Notes: a model not told the origin generated them from the letters alone. A stretch of DNA of 64,000 nt from Streptomyces sp. NBC_01707 (GCF_041438805.1 NZ_CP109190.1:1178001-1242000); one strand, 5' to 3'; positions 24,770 through 33,716 are shown, counted from the stretch's first letter. Made by a program: numbers and translations.

Positions 24770-25215
24770 GGCGCGTCCCGCCTCTCGCTGCGGGCTCTGG
24801 GCGCTGCGCGTTTGGTGCGTGAAGCGCGGCGCGGGGCAGCAGAGCTGCCCTCCTCACCCTCGGCCGACGGCAACTCATCGCCCTGGCGCATCGCCTCTAT
24901 CTCGGCACGCAGCCTCTTGTTCTCGTCGGCGAGTGAGCGGTAGCCGTCGTTGGCGCGTGAGGACAGCGATGGGTCGTGCTCCCACCAGTCGATGCCCATC
25001 TCCTTCGCCTTGTCCACCGATGCGATCAGCAGGCGCAGCTTGATGGTGAGCAGTTCGATGTCCAGCAGGTTGATCTGGATATCGCCCGCGATGACGATGC
25101 CCTTGTCCAGGACCCGCTCCAGGATGTCCGCGAGATTGGCCGAGGACCCCTGACCGCCGTAGGGGGTGGCCCTGGACGGGAAGTCGCCCATCCTCCTGGC
25201 GACGGGTTCGTTCAC
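24766..25215 (-). CDS. gvpJ: Gas vesicle protein GvpJ (GvpA-like with extended tail)
   Basis: The 149-residue protein has the GvpA core NLADILERVLDKGIVIAGDI and LLDIELLTIKLRLLIASVDK. A coiled-coil-like segment (SLADENKRLRAEIEAMRQGD) and a basic Arg/Ala tail follow. GvpJ is a minor wall component that helps nucleate or shape vesicles. The start is GTG 25215 with GAGGTG upstream. The normal Streptomyces order places gvpY and gvpZ before this gene; here gvpG is the direct neighbour, 82 bp away. Confidence 0.9.
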   Translation of the reverse strand: MNEPVARRMGDFPSRATPYGGQGSSANLADILERVLDKGIVIAGDIQINLLDIELLTIKLRLLIASVDKAKEMGIDWWEHDPSLSSRANDGYRSLADENKRLRAEIEAMRQGDELPSAEGEEGSSAAPRRASRTKRAAPRARSERRDAP

Positions 25216-25297
25216 GGCGCTGCACCTCTATCCCGGGTGTCCCGGCATTGCGCCGGTAGCGCGTGGCAGCGCTCCGGCTCCGCGGCAGCTGCCGCGA

Positions 25298-25549
25298 TCA
25301 GGTATCGGTGCCCTGGACATGGGCTCTGATCTCGTCCAGCCGGTCCAGCAGCTCGTCCTCGCGCCGGTCGAAGGTCTCATCGTCGATTTCTCCCGCCAGC
25401 AGCGCCTGCTCGAGCTCGGCGAGCTCCCGCTCGACGGGGGCCGGGTCGTAGTACTCGTTCTCCGCGGTCTCGACGACGCGCTCCATGACCCAGGCCACGC
25501 CGCGCACCGGCGCGAGCGGGAGGGTGGCGAGTTGAGTGAACAGTCCCAT
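25298..25549 (-). CDS. gvpG: Gas vesicle protein GvpG
   Basis: The 83-residue protein has MGLFTQLATLPLAPVRGVAW followed by a long helix with VERELAELEQALLAGEIDDE and FDRREDELLDRLDEIR, which is the GvpG family. GvpG is an accessory assembly factor. It starts 9 bp after the gvpF stop. Confidence 0.92.
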   Translation of the reverse strand: MGLFTQLATLPLAPVRGVAWVMERVVETAENEYYDPAPVERELAELEQALLAGEIDDETFDRREDELLDRLDEIRAHVQGTDT

Positions 25550-25558
25550 GAGGACCCC

Positions 25559-26272
25559 CTAGACGAAACTGTATGCGGGCAACGGGCCGACGAGCCTGAG
25601 GCCGAAGTCCTCCCCCAGCTCCTTGGCGAGACCCTGCTCCTCGCTGAGGAAACTCTGCTCCTTGTCCCGCTCCACCAGAAACGACACGTTCAGGAAGTCG
25701 TTTCCCGTCGGCTGCGACGAGCGTTCCTCCCGTGCGAACCCCCGCAGGGCATCAAGGACGCCAGCGGCGAGCCGGTCCTGCCGCGCCTGCACTTCCCGGG
25801 AGACCAGCTCCCCGAGGGCGAACGCCAGGTCCGGGCTGCTGTTGCCGCCTCTGATCTCCTCGTTGAGCCCGCGCGCCTCGTCGGACTCCAAGAGGACCTC
25901 TCGCAGCAGGGCATCCTCGTCCTGGGCGGCCTTCAGGTGGTACTCCGCGCAGCCCTCCAGCGCCCGCAACCGCTCGGTGAACTCGTCCTTGCGGTCCTTC
26001 AGCACCGCTCGTACGGCGTCGTCGTCCAGAGTGGTGAACCCGAACTGCAACGGTAGAACCGTGCCGTCGGCCATCAGCCGCTCCTGCACGGCCTGATGTG
26101 CGCCGAGGTCCCTGCGTTTGGGCCGCAGGTCCTCGGGGGCGTCGCTGACGACCGCCACCAGCTTGTCGGTCTTCACACTGCGAAGGCTCGTGGGCGGGTT
26201 CCCTACCCCGTCGAGGTCGTCCAGGCGCTGCGGATGGGTGGCGGCGACGATGGAGTAGACGTATACGGCCAT
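25559..26272 (-). CDS. gvpF: Gas vesicle protein GvpF (GvpL/F family)
   Basis: The 237-residue protein has the family features AVYVYSIVAATHPQRLDDLD, AVVSDAPEDLRPKRRDLGAH, ADGTVLPLQFGFTTLDDDAV and the terminal LVGPLPAYSFV. GvpF binds GvpA and is needed for vesicle formation. The gene starts 3 bp after the gvpA stop with GGAG in the preceding gene. Confidence 0.92.
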   Translation of the reverse strand: MAVYVYSIVAATHPQRLDDLDGVGNPPTSLRSVKTDKLVAVVSDAPEDLRPKRRDLGAHQAVQERLMADGTVLPLQFGFTTLDDDAVRAVLKDRKDEFTERLRALEGCAEYHLKAAQDEDALLREVLLESDEARGLNEEIRGGNSSPDLAFALGELVSREVQARQDRLAAGVLDALRGFAREERSSQPTGNDFLNVSFLVERDKEQSFLSEEQGLAKELGEDFGLRLVGPLPAYSFV

Positions 26273-26275
26273 GGC

Positions 26276-26731
26276 TCACTCCTCACGGCGTCGGGCGGCA
26301 GGCCGACGCCTCGGCCGCTCTCGCCTCTCCTCAGGCTCCTTGCGCCTCTCTTCGGACTCCTCGTCGTCATGTCCTCCCTTTAGCGCGTCGGTCACCACTT
26401 CTGCGGCCCCGCTCAGGGCTCCCTTGGCCTTGCCGTGTGCCCCGCCTTCGGTCACTTCACCCACCAGGTCGGTCAGCTGGGACGGTGCCTTGCGGCCCGA
26501 CTCCAGGTCGAGGCGGTTACAGGCCTCCGCGAAGCGCAGGTAGGTGTCGACGCTCGCCACCACGATGCGGGCGTCGATCTTGAGGATCTCGATGCCCACC
26601 AGCGAGACACGCACGAAGACGTCGATGACCAGTCCGCGGTCCAGAATCAGTTCGAGGATGTCGTAGAGGTTCCCGGAGCCTCCGCCGCCACCCCTGGAAA
26701 TGGTTCCTCCGCCTTGCGGCACCACAGTCAT
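26276..26731 (-). CDS. gvpA: Gas vesicle structural protein GvpA (with Arg/Glu-rich tail)
   Basis: The 151-residue protein holds the GvpA core NLYDILELILDRGLVIDVFV, RVSLVGIEILKIDARIVVAS, VDTYLRFAEACNRLDLE (about residues 20-75). The N-terminus is Gly-rich (SRGGGGGSGN). The tail of about 70 residues ends in a run of Arg, Glu and Pro (EERRKEPEERRERPRRRP). Classical GvpA is about 70 residues; Streptomyces forms are longer, as here. AAAGGAGG precedes ATG 26731. GvpA builds the gas-permeable protein wall. Confidence 0.92.
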   Translation of the reverse strand: MTVVPQGGGTISRGGGGGSGNLYDILELILDRGLVIDVFVRVSLVGIEILKIDARIVVASVDTYLRFAEACNRLDLESGRKAPSQLTDLVGEVTEGGAHGKAKGALSGAAEVVTDALKGGHDDEESEERRKEPEERRERPRRRPAARRREE

Positions 26732-26803
26732 GGTGCCTCCTTTCACGGCTCGCTCCTGGCGCGGCCGTTTCCGTTCATGCGGTGTTGCCTTGCATCCCCG
26801 GCC

Positions 26804-27205
26804 TCAGCCACGTGGGTCGATCTGCCCCCGGGTGTAGCGGCGGGTGCGCTCGTATGCGACCAGTTCGCCCTCCTTGTCCAGCGTCACCTGGTAGCTCGCC
26901 ATCACGCTGGTGGTCCCGGGAACACGTTCCAGCTCCAGGACTTCCACGTTCGCCTGCCAGCCTTCTTCCGTCGGCTTCAAGGCGGATACGGACTCGGGTG
27001 CGCGGCCGAGAAGCTCCTGGAGCTGCTCAGCTGCGTACCGCATGGCCCGCGGTGCCGAGAGCCGCCGGGACGTGCGCTTCGTTTCGTCTTCGCTCGTTCG
27101 GCTGCTCGCCCGTTCGGTGCCGGCTTTCCGGGCGATCTTCTTGGCGGGCGTCTTGCTGGACGAGCGCCGGACGCGCTCGGTCCCGTCCTCTTCGCCTGCG
27201 GTCAT
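26804..27205 (-). CDS. gvpO: Gas vesicle protein GvpO
   Basis: The 133-residue protein has a basic, low-complexity N-terminus (SSSKTPAKKIARKAG) and a C-terminal GvpO domain (MRYAAEQLQELLGRAPESVS, VEVLELERVPGTTSVMASYQ, VTLDKEGELVAYERTRRYTR). GvpO is required for vesicle formation in haloarchaea and is the usual first gene of Streptomyces gvp operons. GAGAGGG precedes the ATG. The upstream region contains a CGGTTAACCG palindrome (27288-27297) and two TTCATGA copies. These are possible regulatory sites, but I see no clear SigB-type promoter. Confidence 0.9.
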   Translation of the reverse strand: MTAGEEDGTERVRRSSSKTPAKKIARKAGTERASSRTSEDETKRTSRRLSAPRAMRYAAEQLQELLGRAPESVSALKPTEEGWQANVEVLELERVPGTTSVMASYQVTLDKEGELVAYERTRRYTRGQIDPRG

Positions 27206-27503
27206 GTTCCCTCTCCGGAATCGGAGACGACGACTCGACTCGCTATCGCGCCACCTTCATGAGGCGCCATTTCATGATATACAGCCTCGGTTAACCGTAT
27301 CTCGGGCTGTCCCGCACGGCCTGGGGACACCATCACTGCACGCGACGACCGGTGGTCCCGCTGTGCTGCGTTGCGCGCAGGACACCGCGCGAGGTCGCTC
27401 CTCCCAGGCAGAGCCGAAGCAGGAAACTCCCCCGAGCAGTTGCTCATGCGGCGTACGGGGATCACAGTGGGAAATGAACACATATGCGAGATCGGAGCAC
27501 GCT

Positions 27504-27659
27504 GTGATCGTTCTCGGAGTCATCCTGCTTGTCATCGGGTTCCTGACCGGAATCTCCATCCTGTGGACAATCGGCATCATTCTCGCCGTGATCGGGGTTG
27601 TCTTTTGGATCCTCGGATCGATGGGACACGCGGTCGCCGGTCGCAGGCACTATTGGTAG
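27504..27659 (+). CDS. DUF6131 small membrane protein (51 aa)
   Basis: GTG 27504 starts a two-helix membrane peptide: MIVLGVILLVIGFLTGISIL, then IGIILAVIGVVFWILGSMGH, ending GRRHYW. The pattern fits the small DUF6131 group common in Streptomyces, whose function is unknown. GGAG lies six bases before the start. It is divergent from gvpO, 298 bp away, and convergent with the DJ-1 gene. Confidence 0.7.
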   Translation: MIVLGVILLVIGFLTGISILWTIGIILAVIGVVFWILGSMGHAVAGRRHYW

Positions 27660-27688
27660 AAGCCGCGCAGCGGCAGGACCAGTAATGG

Positions 27689-28258
27689 TCAGTGAGCGTT
27701 CACGGCGAGCGCTTCGTCGATCTCGTGGAGGAATGGCCCCAGGTCACCTGGATTGCGCGAGGTGATGAGGGGCCAGCCGCGGGAGTCGTCCTTGACGACC
27801 GGCTCGTCGGCCCAGTCACCGCCGGCATTGCGGATGTCGGTCCTCAGTGACGGGTACGACGTAAGTTTTTTGCCTTCGACCACACCCGCTTCGACGAGGG
27901 CCCAGGGGCCGTGGCAGATGGCTGCCACCGGGCGACCGGTCGACGTGAAGGAGCGGACGATCTCCGTCGCCGACTCCTCGCGACGCAGCCTGTCGGCATT
28001 CAACGTGCCACCCGGCACGAGCAGTAGGTCGTAATCGGCCGGGTCGACTTCGCTCAGAGTGAGTTCGGGCCGAACTGTCTCTCCGGGGTCCTTGTCGCCG
28101 ACGAGGGTATGAACGTCGCCCGCCGACACGGCAGCAACATCCACATCGGCGCCCCAGCCCCGCAGGTGTTCGAGAGGCACCAGGAGTTCGTCCTGCTCGA
28201 CACCGTAGTTCGTGACGATTGCCAGCACCTTCCGCATGCTCACGTCGTTGTCAGACAT
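27689..28258 (-). CDS. DJ-1/PfpI family protein (type 1 glutamine amidotransferase-like)
   Basis: The 189-residue protein has the DJ-1/PfpI nucleophile elbow AAICHGPWALVEAG with Cys115. LLLVPGGTLNADRLR precedes it and LTSYPSLRTDIRNAGG WAD supplies the usual follow-on region. PfpI/YhbO members act in general stress, either as peptidases or in glyoxal detoxification/deglycation; this is disputed within the family. ATG 28258 is used, with AGAGGA upstream; longer starts add no family sequence. It lies beside stress-type genes. Confidence 0.88.
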   Translation of the reverse strand: MSDNDVSMRKVLAIVTNYGVEQDELLVPLEHLRGWGADVDVAAVSAGDVHTLVGDKDPGETVRPELTLSEVDPADYDLLLVPGGTLNADRLRREESATEIVRSFTSTGRPVAAICHGPWALVEAGVVEGKKLTSYPSLRTDIRNAGGDWADEPVVKDDSRGWPLITSRNPGDLGPFLHEIDEALAVNAH

Positions 28259-28784
28259 TTCCAGATCCTCTCGGGCCAGGAACGGTCCGCCGGGAGCCAC
28301 GTGCCGTCATGGCATCCCCCGCGCTTCAGCAATGCGACCCTGCCGGCGGGACCTGACGGAACCGGCGCAACGCCGGGCCGAGCGCCATGCGACTCAGGGA
28401 GGGACACGCCCCCTTCGTCAGAGTGCATGTCCGGCGCCTCGGGGGCGAGCGCACAGCGGGCGTGAGAGGCGGGAAGCCTCTGCACTCGTCGCCGACCACC
28501 CACTGAGCTGGAGAATGAGCTGGTGAGGCAGCGACATCTGCACCGTGTTTCCACTGGCGGTGGAGACGTCGCCGCTCGGGGCGACAGCGTCCCCAACCGC
28601 CTGCCTGCGTGCTTTCAGGAGCAGCCGGCTTTCGGAGCCGTTTCAACAATCCCTTGCATCTGACCGGCGCAGAACACTTACCAGCCATGTTCGCGTTCCG
28701 ATGGCGTAGGCGGCTGCGCGCCGACATGGATGGTGCCAGGGCGGGCAGGAGACGGTCACCCTGCTTTCCAGCTAAGGCGGCATC
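28259..28784. other. Intergenic region upstream of sigma factor gene
   Basis: No gene is supported. It must contain the promoter of the sigma factor gene. I looked for a SigB-type GTTT/GGGTA promoter and did not find a convincing one. Confidence 0.45.
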
Positions 28785-29657
28785 GTGACTTCATCCGTGA
28801 GCGCCCGCGAAGCAATTGCCTGCACCACGGGAGCCTCGGAGGGCACGGATGACCTGCCATGGATCGAGGACGGGGGCAAGGTCGCTCCCATGGACGCTCG
28901 GGTCCTGACCAGGCTGTTCCTTGACCGGCTACAGGTACTGGAGGAGGGCACCCACGAGTACCAGTACGTCCGCAACACGCTGATCGAGATGAATCTGTCG
29001 CTGGTGGCCTTCGCGGCCCGCCGGTTCCGCAACCGCACCAGCAGCGAGATGGAAGACGTCATTCAGGTCGGCAGCATCGGCCTGATCAAGGCCATCGACC
29101 GGTTCGACCTGTCACGCGAGGTCGAGTTCACCTCGTTCGCGATCCCCTACATCATCGGGGAGATCAAGCGCTTCTTCCGCGACACCACCTGGGCCGTCCA
29201 CGTCCCGCGACGCCTGCAGGAACTGCGCGTCGCCCTCGCCAAGAGCAAGGAAGCACTCAGCACCACGCTGGGGCGCACGCCCACGGTGCGGGAACTCGCA
29301 ACCCATCTGGACCTGACCGAGGAAGAGGTCGTCGAGGGCCTCGTGGCCGCCAACGGCTACGCCGCCCGCTCCATCGACACACCTGGCGGCACCAACGAAT
29401 CCAGCGACGGCGGACCGAAGTACGCGGACACCATGGGCGATGTCGACCCGGCGTTGGACCTGTTCGAAGACCTGCACACGCTCGGCCCCCTGCTGCAGGA
29501 GCTCGACGACCGGGAACGAACCCTCATCGAACTGCGCTTCGGTCAGGAGATGACCCAGGCCGAGATCGGCCGTGCATTGGGCCTGTCCCAGATGCACATC
29601 TCCCGCCTCCTCACCCGCACCCTCACCAAGCTCCGCATCGGTCTGCTCGCCGCATGA
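28785..29657 (+). CDS. SigB/SigF-family RNA polymerase sigma factor
   Basis: This 290-residue group 3 sigma factor has region 2 (MNLSLVAFAARRFRNRTSSE, MEDVIQVGSIGLIKAIDRFD, EFTSFAIPYIIGEIKRFFRD), region 3 (LQELRVALAKSKEALSTTLG R PTVRELATHL) and region 4 (LIELRFGQEMTQAEIGRALG, SQMHISRLLTRTLTKLR). Streptomyces has several such factors governing osmotic and oxidative stress and sporulation. No anti-sigma or anti-anti-sigma gene is adjacent. Two SpoIIE-type phosphatases elsewhere in the window (9.3 and 35.1 kb) are of the class that controls such factors. Start is GTG 28785. Confidence 0.92.
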   Translation: MTSSVSAREAIACTTGASEGTDDLPWIEDGGKVAPMDARVLTRLFLDRLQVLEEGTHEYQYVRNTLIEMNLSLVAFAARRFRNRTSSEMEDVIQVGSIGLIKAIDRFDLSREVEFTSFAIPYIIGEIKRFFRDTTWAVHVPRRLQELRVALAKSKEALSTTLGRTPTVRELATHLDLTEEEVVEGLVAANGYAARSIDTPGGTNESSDGGPKYADTMGDVDPALDLFEDLHTLGPLLQELDDRERTLIELRFGQEMTQAEIGRALGLSQMHISRLLTRTLTKLRIGLLAA

Positions 29658-29799
29658 ACGCCGCTGCCGCATCGGGCCGGTTCCGTAGTTTCCGAGGACG
29701 ACGGCGATGGGCAGGTTCCGCTCCACCACTCGGCCTCATCGGTAGCCGCTGAGCCGTGCCGAATTGGATCCGCTGCCATTCGCAATCGGCTGGATACGG

Positions 29800-30290
29800 T
29801 CAGGACTGCTGCTCTTCGGTCCGCGTCGTGGTGGCCGCGAGAGTGTCCTCGGTCGCGGCCCAGGTGGCCGGCAGCCGGCGCGCATCGTGGGCCGGGGTCT
29901 GAGGCTCGGCGCTGTAGGCGGTCAGGGTGAGGCCGGGCTGCGCGGGTAGTTCCATGGACGCCGGCGGGGATGGGGCCGCGGGTTCGTCTGGTGCGCCGCG
30001 CGGCTCGTGTGCCGGCGGCGCGGGCCAGGTCGTGCAGCTGGGCACGTCCGGCTTCGTCGAGCTGGAGGGCGCCCGCGAAGGCGCCGAGGACTTCGGCGGA
30101 GGCTCCGGCGAGGTGGGCCACGTGCGAGGCGGGCGTGGTGGTCGATGCTGACGCCTGCGAGCAGGGAGACCTCCTCACGGTGGAGCCCGGGCACACGCCG
30201 GTTGCTGCCGCAGGCGGGTGGTCCGGCCTGCGGCGGGGTGATCTTCGCGGGACGCGAGGCGAGGAATTCCGCTCTTGGTGTCCACCCAGC
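29800..30290 (-). pseudogene. Decayed XRE/MmyB-type regulator
   Basis: Fragments of an MmyB-type regulator appear in successive frames. The first is NRRVPGLHREEVSLLAGVSI (the HTH), then AEVLGAFAGALQLDEAGRAQ LHDLARAAG, then a C-terminal end TLTAYSAEPQTPAHDARRLP ATWAAT that matches the family's YTAEPGTP..DALRLLAS..AT ending. The central ligand-binding part, about 130-150 residues, is missing, and there are at least two frameshifts. It is the same family as the intact regulator at 12.5 kb. Confidence 0.7.
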
Positions 30291-30386
30291 CAGGCCAGGA
30301 CGCCCGGCGCAAGGCTGAGGGGGTCTGTCAGTACCTGTAATGGCGGTACCTTCCGCGCACGTGTGACCTGCGGTTTCATCCATCAT

Positions 30387-30753
30387 GTCGCTGTGGCGGC
30401 CCTCGGTGGACGCCTCGAGTCAGGCCCTTGGTACTGCCGGGGCGGGCCTCTCCCCCAGACCGGGGCGATGCCCTCGACGATGTAGAGGGTCCGGCCGAGG
30501 CCGTGGCGGGTGTTCTTGATTTCGCCCTTTGTGTTGTCCTTGGTGCTGTCCACAAGATCAGGCTGAACGCCAGGCACGACGGCCGGGGGTGTCGCCGGCT
30601 TGCAACAGGCTGCTGACGCGGCCCGTCCGGTGCAGGGACCGGTGCAACGGGGGCGATGATGCCGGCCGGGCCCGTACGGCGACATCACCGTGCCCCGCCC
30701 CGCCCGACCCGTTACGACCACGACCGCCGTGCAACCCAGAAGGAGACACACGG
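30387..30753. other. Gap with unassigned protein-like minus-strand frame
   Basis: On the minus strand at about 30450-30580 a frame reads VDSTKDNTKGEIKNTRHGLG RTLYIVEGIAP. Codon use is protein-like, but I cannot identify it. It may be a fragment of a lost gene. Confidence 0.3.
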
Positions 30754-31128
30754 ATGACCACCTGGACACCGGACGAACTGTCCCGCATCGCGAACGCCGA
30801 CGAACTGAGCATCCAACCCCGTCACACGGACGGCAGCTTGCGTCCACCGACGCCGATCTGGGTCGTGCGCGACGGCGACAACCTGTACGTGCGCGCGTAC
30901 CGCGGCCGCAGCGGGGCCTGGTTCCGTACCGCCCGGGCCACCCACACCGGCCACATCACGGCCGGCGGCGTCGACCGGGACGTCATCTTCACGGAAGCCG
31001 ACGACCCGGCCCTGGCGGAACGCCTGGACGGTGCCTACCGCACCAAGTACGCCCGCTACAGCGCCTACGTCCCGCCCATCGTCGCGGACACCGCCCGCGC
31101 CGCGACCTTGCGTCTGACCCCCGCCTGA
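30754..31128 (+). CDS. DUF2255 family protein
   Basis: The 124-residue protein begins TTWTPDELSRIANADELSIQ and continues TPIWVVRDGDNLYVRAYRGR, GAWFRTARATHTGHITAGG and AERLDGAYRTKYARYSAYVP. This is the DUF2255 pattern (related to the F420/FMN-binding split-barrel nitroreductase-like proteins). AGAAGGAG lies eight bases before the ATG. It is followed 55 bp later by an SDR gene on the same strand, and the two may form an operon. Confidence 0.85.
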   Translation: MTTWTPDELSRIANADELSIQPRHTDGSLRPPTPIWVVRDGDNLYVRAYRGRSGAWFRTARATHTGHITAGGVDRDVIFTEADDPALAERLDGAYRTKYARYSAYVPPIVADTARAATLRLTPA

Positions 31129-31183
31129 CACCCGCGCCGTCGCCCGCTCATCGCACCAGCGACCCCTTCGTGAGGAAGCCACC

Positions 31184-31849
31184 ATGACCACAGTCGCCAT
31201 CATCGGCGCAGGTCCAGGCCTGGGCCTGGCCACCGCTCGCCGCTTCGGGCGCGAGGGCCACGACATCGCCCTGATCGCCCGCACCCCCCAGCACCTCGAC
31301 GACCTCACCGCGGTCCTGACCAAGGAAGGCGTCCACGCCCAGGGCTTCGCAGCCGACGTCGGCGACCCGGACTCCCTGCAGGCCGCTCTGGACGCTGCCG
31401 CCACCCTGCTCGGCCCGATCGAGGTCTTGCAGTACAGCCCGGTCCCGCACCCCGACTTCATGAAACCCGTGCTGGACACCAGCTCCGGGGACCTGGCCGC
31501 CCCGCTCGCGTTCTCGGTGCACGGCCCCGCAACGGCCGTACAGCAGGTCCTGCCCGGAATGCGTCAACTGGGCCGCGGCACCGTCGTGTTCGTCAACGGC
31601 GGCACCGCGGTACGCCCGCACCCCGACCGCGCCGGCACCTCCGTCGCGTTCGCCGCCGAGAGCGCCTACGGCCAACTGCTGCACGACGCGCTGCAAGCGG
31701 AGAACATCCACGTCGCCCAGCTGATCATCCCCGGCGCCATCACGCCCGGGGACCCGCGCAAGGACCCCGACGTGCTCGCCGACACCCTGTGGCAGCTGCA
31801 CACCGGTCGCGGCCCCTACCGCACGTTCGCCGAACCCCTGGACGCCTGA
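31184..31849 (+). CDS. SDR family oxidoreductase (atypical)
   Basis: The 221-residue protein has the Rossmann motif IIGAGPGLGLATARRFG near the N-terminus and GTVVFVNGGTAVRP, AESAYGQLLHDALQ in the catalytic half. It lacks the canonical YxxxK (the position reads SAYGQLLHD). It therefore may be a divergent or non-catalytic SDR. It is probably co-transcribed with the DUF2255 gene upstream; GAGG precedes the ATG. Confidence 0.8.
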   Translation: MTTVAIIGAGPGLGLATARRFGREGHDIALIARTPQHLDDLTAVLTKEGVHAQGFAADVGDPDSLQAALDAAATLLGPIEVLQYSPVPHPDFMKPVLDTSSGDLAAPLAFSVHGPATAVQQVLPGMRQLGRGTVVFVNGGTAVRPHPDRAGTSVAFAAESAYGQLLHDALQAENIHVAQLIIPGAITPGDPRKDPDVLADTLWQLHTGRGPYRTFAEPLDA

Positions 31850-32143
31850 CCGCCGCCCTCCTCGCCCGCACACCGATCCGGGGACCACACCCCAGCCATG
31901 CCCACACCACACATGCCACGCCACTGGCCCAACAGGTCAAGCAATTTCCGGACCTGCTGGGCGTCGGCGGGTTTCCCTCGGTGTTGAGCCCACGTCCTGC
32001 GGACCGCCTCGGCCACCCCTTGCGGGAACCGCGCAACAAGTAGCGAGGTGGGCCCCCGGTGCGACACGGGCGTGAAGGGCGCCCAGTGCGGTACCGGCGT
32101 AGAAAGGGAAGAGACGCCGGGACGACTCAGGGAGTGACCAGCC

Positions 32144-32353
32144 ATGCAGATCGTTGTGGACCTCACGCGCTGCCAGGGCTACGCGCAGTGCGTGTTCCTC
32201 GCGCCGGAGGTGTTCGAGCTGCACGGGGAAGAGGGGTTGCTGTACGCCACGGCCGCCCCGGACGACCAGGTCGAGCGCGTGCGCCAAGCTGCGGCGGCGT
32301 GCCCTGTCCAGGCCATCCTCGCCGGCGAGGGGGTGAGCGCCCGTGCCCGGTGA
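32144..32353 (+). CDS. [3Fe-4S]-type ferredoxin (P450 redox partner)
   Basis: The 69-residue protein has Cys10, Cys16 (RCQGYAQC) and Cys53 in CPVQAI. This is the three-cysteine pattern of actinobacterial ferredoxins that feed electrons to P450s. Its last codons overlap the ferredoxin reductase start (GTG 32343), showing coupled translation. The P450 gene follows the reductase. Confidence 0.92.
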   Translation: MQIVVDLTRCQGYAQCVFLAPEVFELHGEEGLLYATAAPDDQVERVRQAAAACPVQAILAGEGVSARAR

Positions 32354-33716
32354 TCTGCGGGACGGCCGTATCGTCATCGTCGGCGCGTCGCTGGCCGGGT
32401 TGAGGGCGGCTGAGACACTGCGCGAGCAGGGCTTCACCGGCTCACTCACCGTGGTGGGGGATGAACCCCATCCGCCGTACGACCGCCCGCCACTGTCGAA
32501 GCAGGTACTGCTCGGCAAGGCGTCGGCCGACACCACCACGCTGCCGATACGCCGGGACCCGGACGCGGACTGGCGGCTGGGAGTAGCTGCCACCGGCCTG
32601 GACCCTTTGGACAAACGGGTGATGCTGGCCGACGGCGAGTCGCTGCCGTTCGACCGGCTGCTCATCGCCACCGGGACCCGGGCGCGCCCCTGGCCCGATC
32701 CGGAGGAGGGCGCCCTGGACGGGGTGTTCACCCTGCGCACCAGTGAGGAGGCCGGAGGCCTGGCCGAGAGGTTGGCCGCCGGGCCGCGTCGGGTGCTGGT
32801 GATCGGCGCCGGATTCACCGGTTCGGAGATCGCCTCGGCCTGCCGGGAGCGGGGTATCGAGGTCACGGTCGCTGAACGCGGCCCCGCACCCTTGGTGGGC
32901 GCGCTCGGTGGCACCCTGTCGAAACTTGCGGCCGTCATGCATCGCAACCACGGCGTGGACCTGCGCTGCGGGGTGACGGTCACCACCCTCCACGGGGACG
33001 GTAACGGCCGGTTCACCGGTGCGGACCTCTCCGACGGCAGCCGTGTCGACGCGGACGTGTGCGTCGTGGCGTTGGGTGCGGTCCGCAACGTCGAGTGGCT
33101 GGCGGAGTCCGGACTGGCAGCGGGTCCGCGCGGAGTCGCCTGCGACGCCGGGTGCCGGGCCTTCAACATGTACGGGATCGTCACCGACGACGTCTTCGTG
33201 GCCGGCGACGTCTCCCGGTTCCCGCACCCTCTGTTCGGGTACCAGATGCTCTCCCTGGAACACTGGGGCAACGCGGTCGCACAGGCCGAGGTGGCGGCCC
33301 ACAACATGGTCAGTCCAGGGCCCCTGCGGCGCCCGCACCTCGCCGTCCCCACGTTCTGGTCGACCCAGTTCGGGCTCAACATCAAGTCGGTGGGCGTGCC
33401 CACCTACTCCGATCACATCGTCATCGCCCAAGGCTCTCTGGAGGCGCGCCGCCTGGCCGTGGTCTACGGCTTCCAGGGACGGGTCACCGCCGCCGTCACC
33501 GTCGACATGGCCAAGTCGCTCGACTACTACAAGCACCTGATCGAGACGGCTGCTCCGTTCCCGCCCCCGCCCGGCTCGGCGGACCGTGCGATCGCGGCCG
33601 ACATCACGATTCCGTCCGACGTTCCGGACCCGAGCGGGCTGTCCCACGGCCCCACCGTGGCGCTCACCGGTCACCTGCCCGATCGCCGACTGACGGTGGT
33701 ACAGCCCACCCGCTGA
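32343..33716 (+). CDS. FAD-dependent ferredoxin reductase
   Basis: This 457-residue protein has the FAD-binding motif IVIVGASLAGLRAAETLREQ, the family segment PPYDRPPLSKQVL, the middle ATGTRARPWP, the NAD(P)-binding motif VLVIGAGFTGSEIAS and DVFVAGDVSRFPHPLFG. A C-terminal reductase domain (FWSTQFGLNIKSVGVP) follows. It transfers electrons from NAD(P)H to the adjacent ferredoxin. The last 50 residues are longer than in many family members. Confidence 0.92.
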   Translation: MPGDLRDGRIVIVGASLAGLRAAETLREQGFTGSLTVVGDEPHPPYDRPPLSKQVLLGKASADTTTLPIRRDPDADWRLGVAATGLDPLDKRVMLADGESLPFDRLLIATGTRARPWPDPEEGALDGVFTLRTSEEAGGLAERLAAGPRRVLVIGAGFTGSEIASACRERGIEVTVAERGPAPLVGALGGTLSKLAAVMHRNHGVDLRCGVTVTTLHGDGNGRFTGADLSDGSRVDADVCVVALGAVRNVEWLAESGLAAGPRGVACDAGCRAFNMYGIVTDDVFVAGDVSRFPHPLFGYQMLSLEHWGNAVAQAEVAAHNMVSPGPLRRPHLAVPTFWSTQFGLNIKSVGVPTYSDHIVIAQGSLEARRLAVVYGFQGRVTAAVTVDMAKSLDYYKHLIETAAPFPPPPGSADRAIAADITIPSDVPDPSGLSHGPTVALTGHLPDRRLTVVQPTR

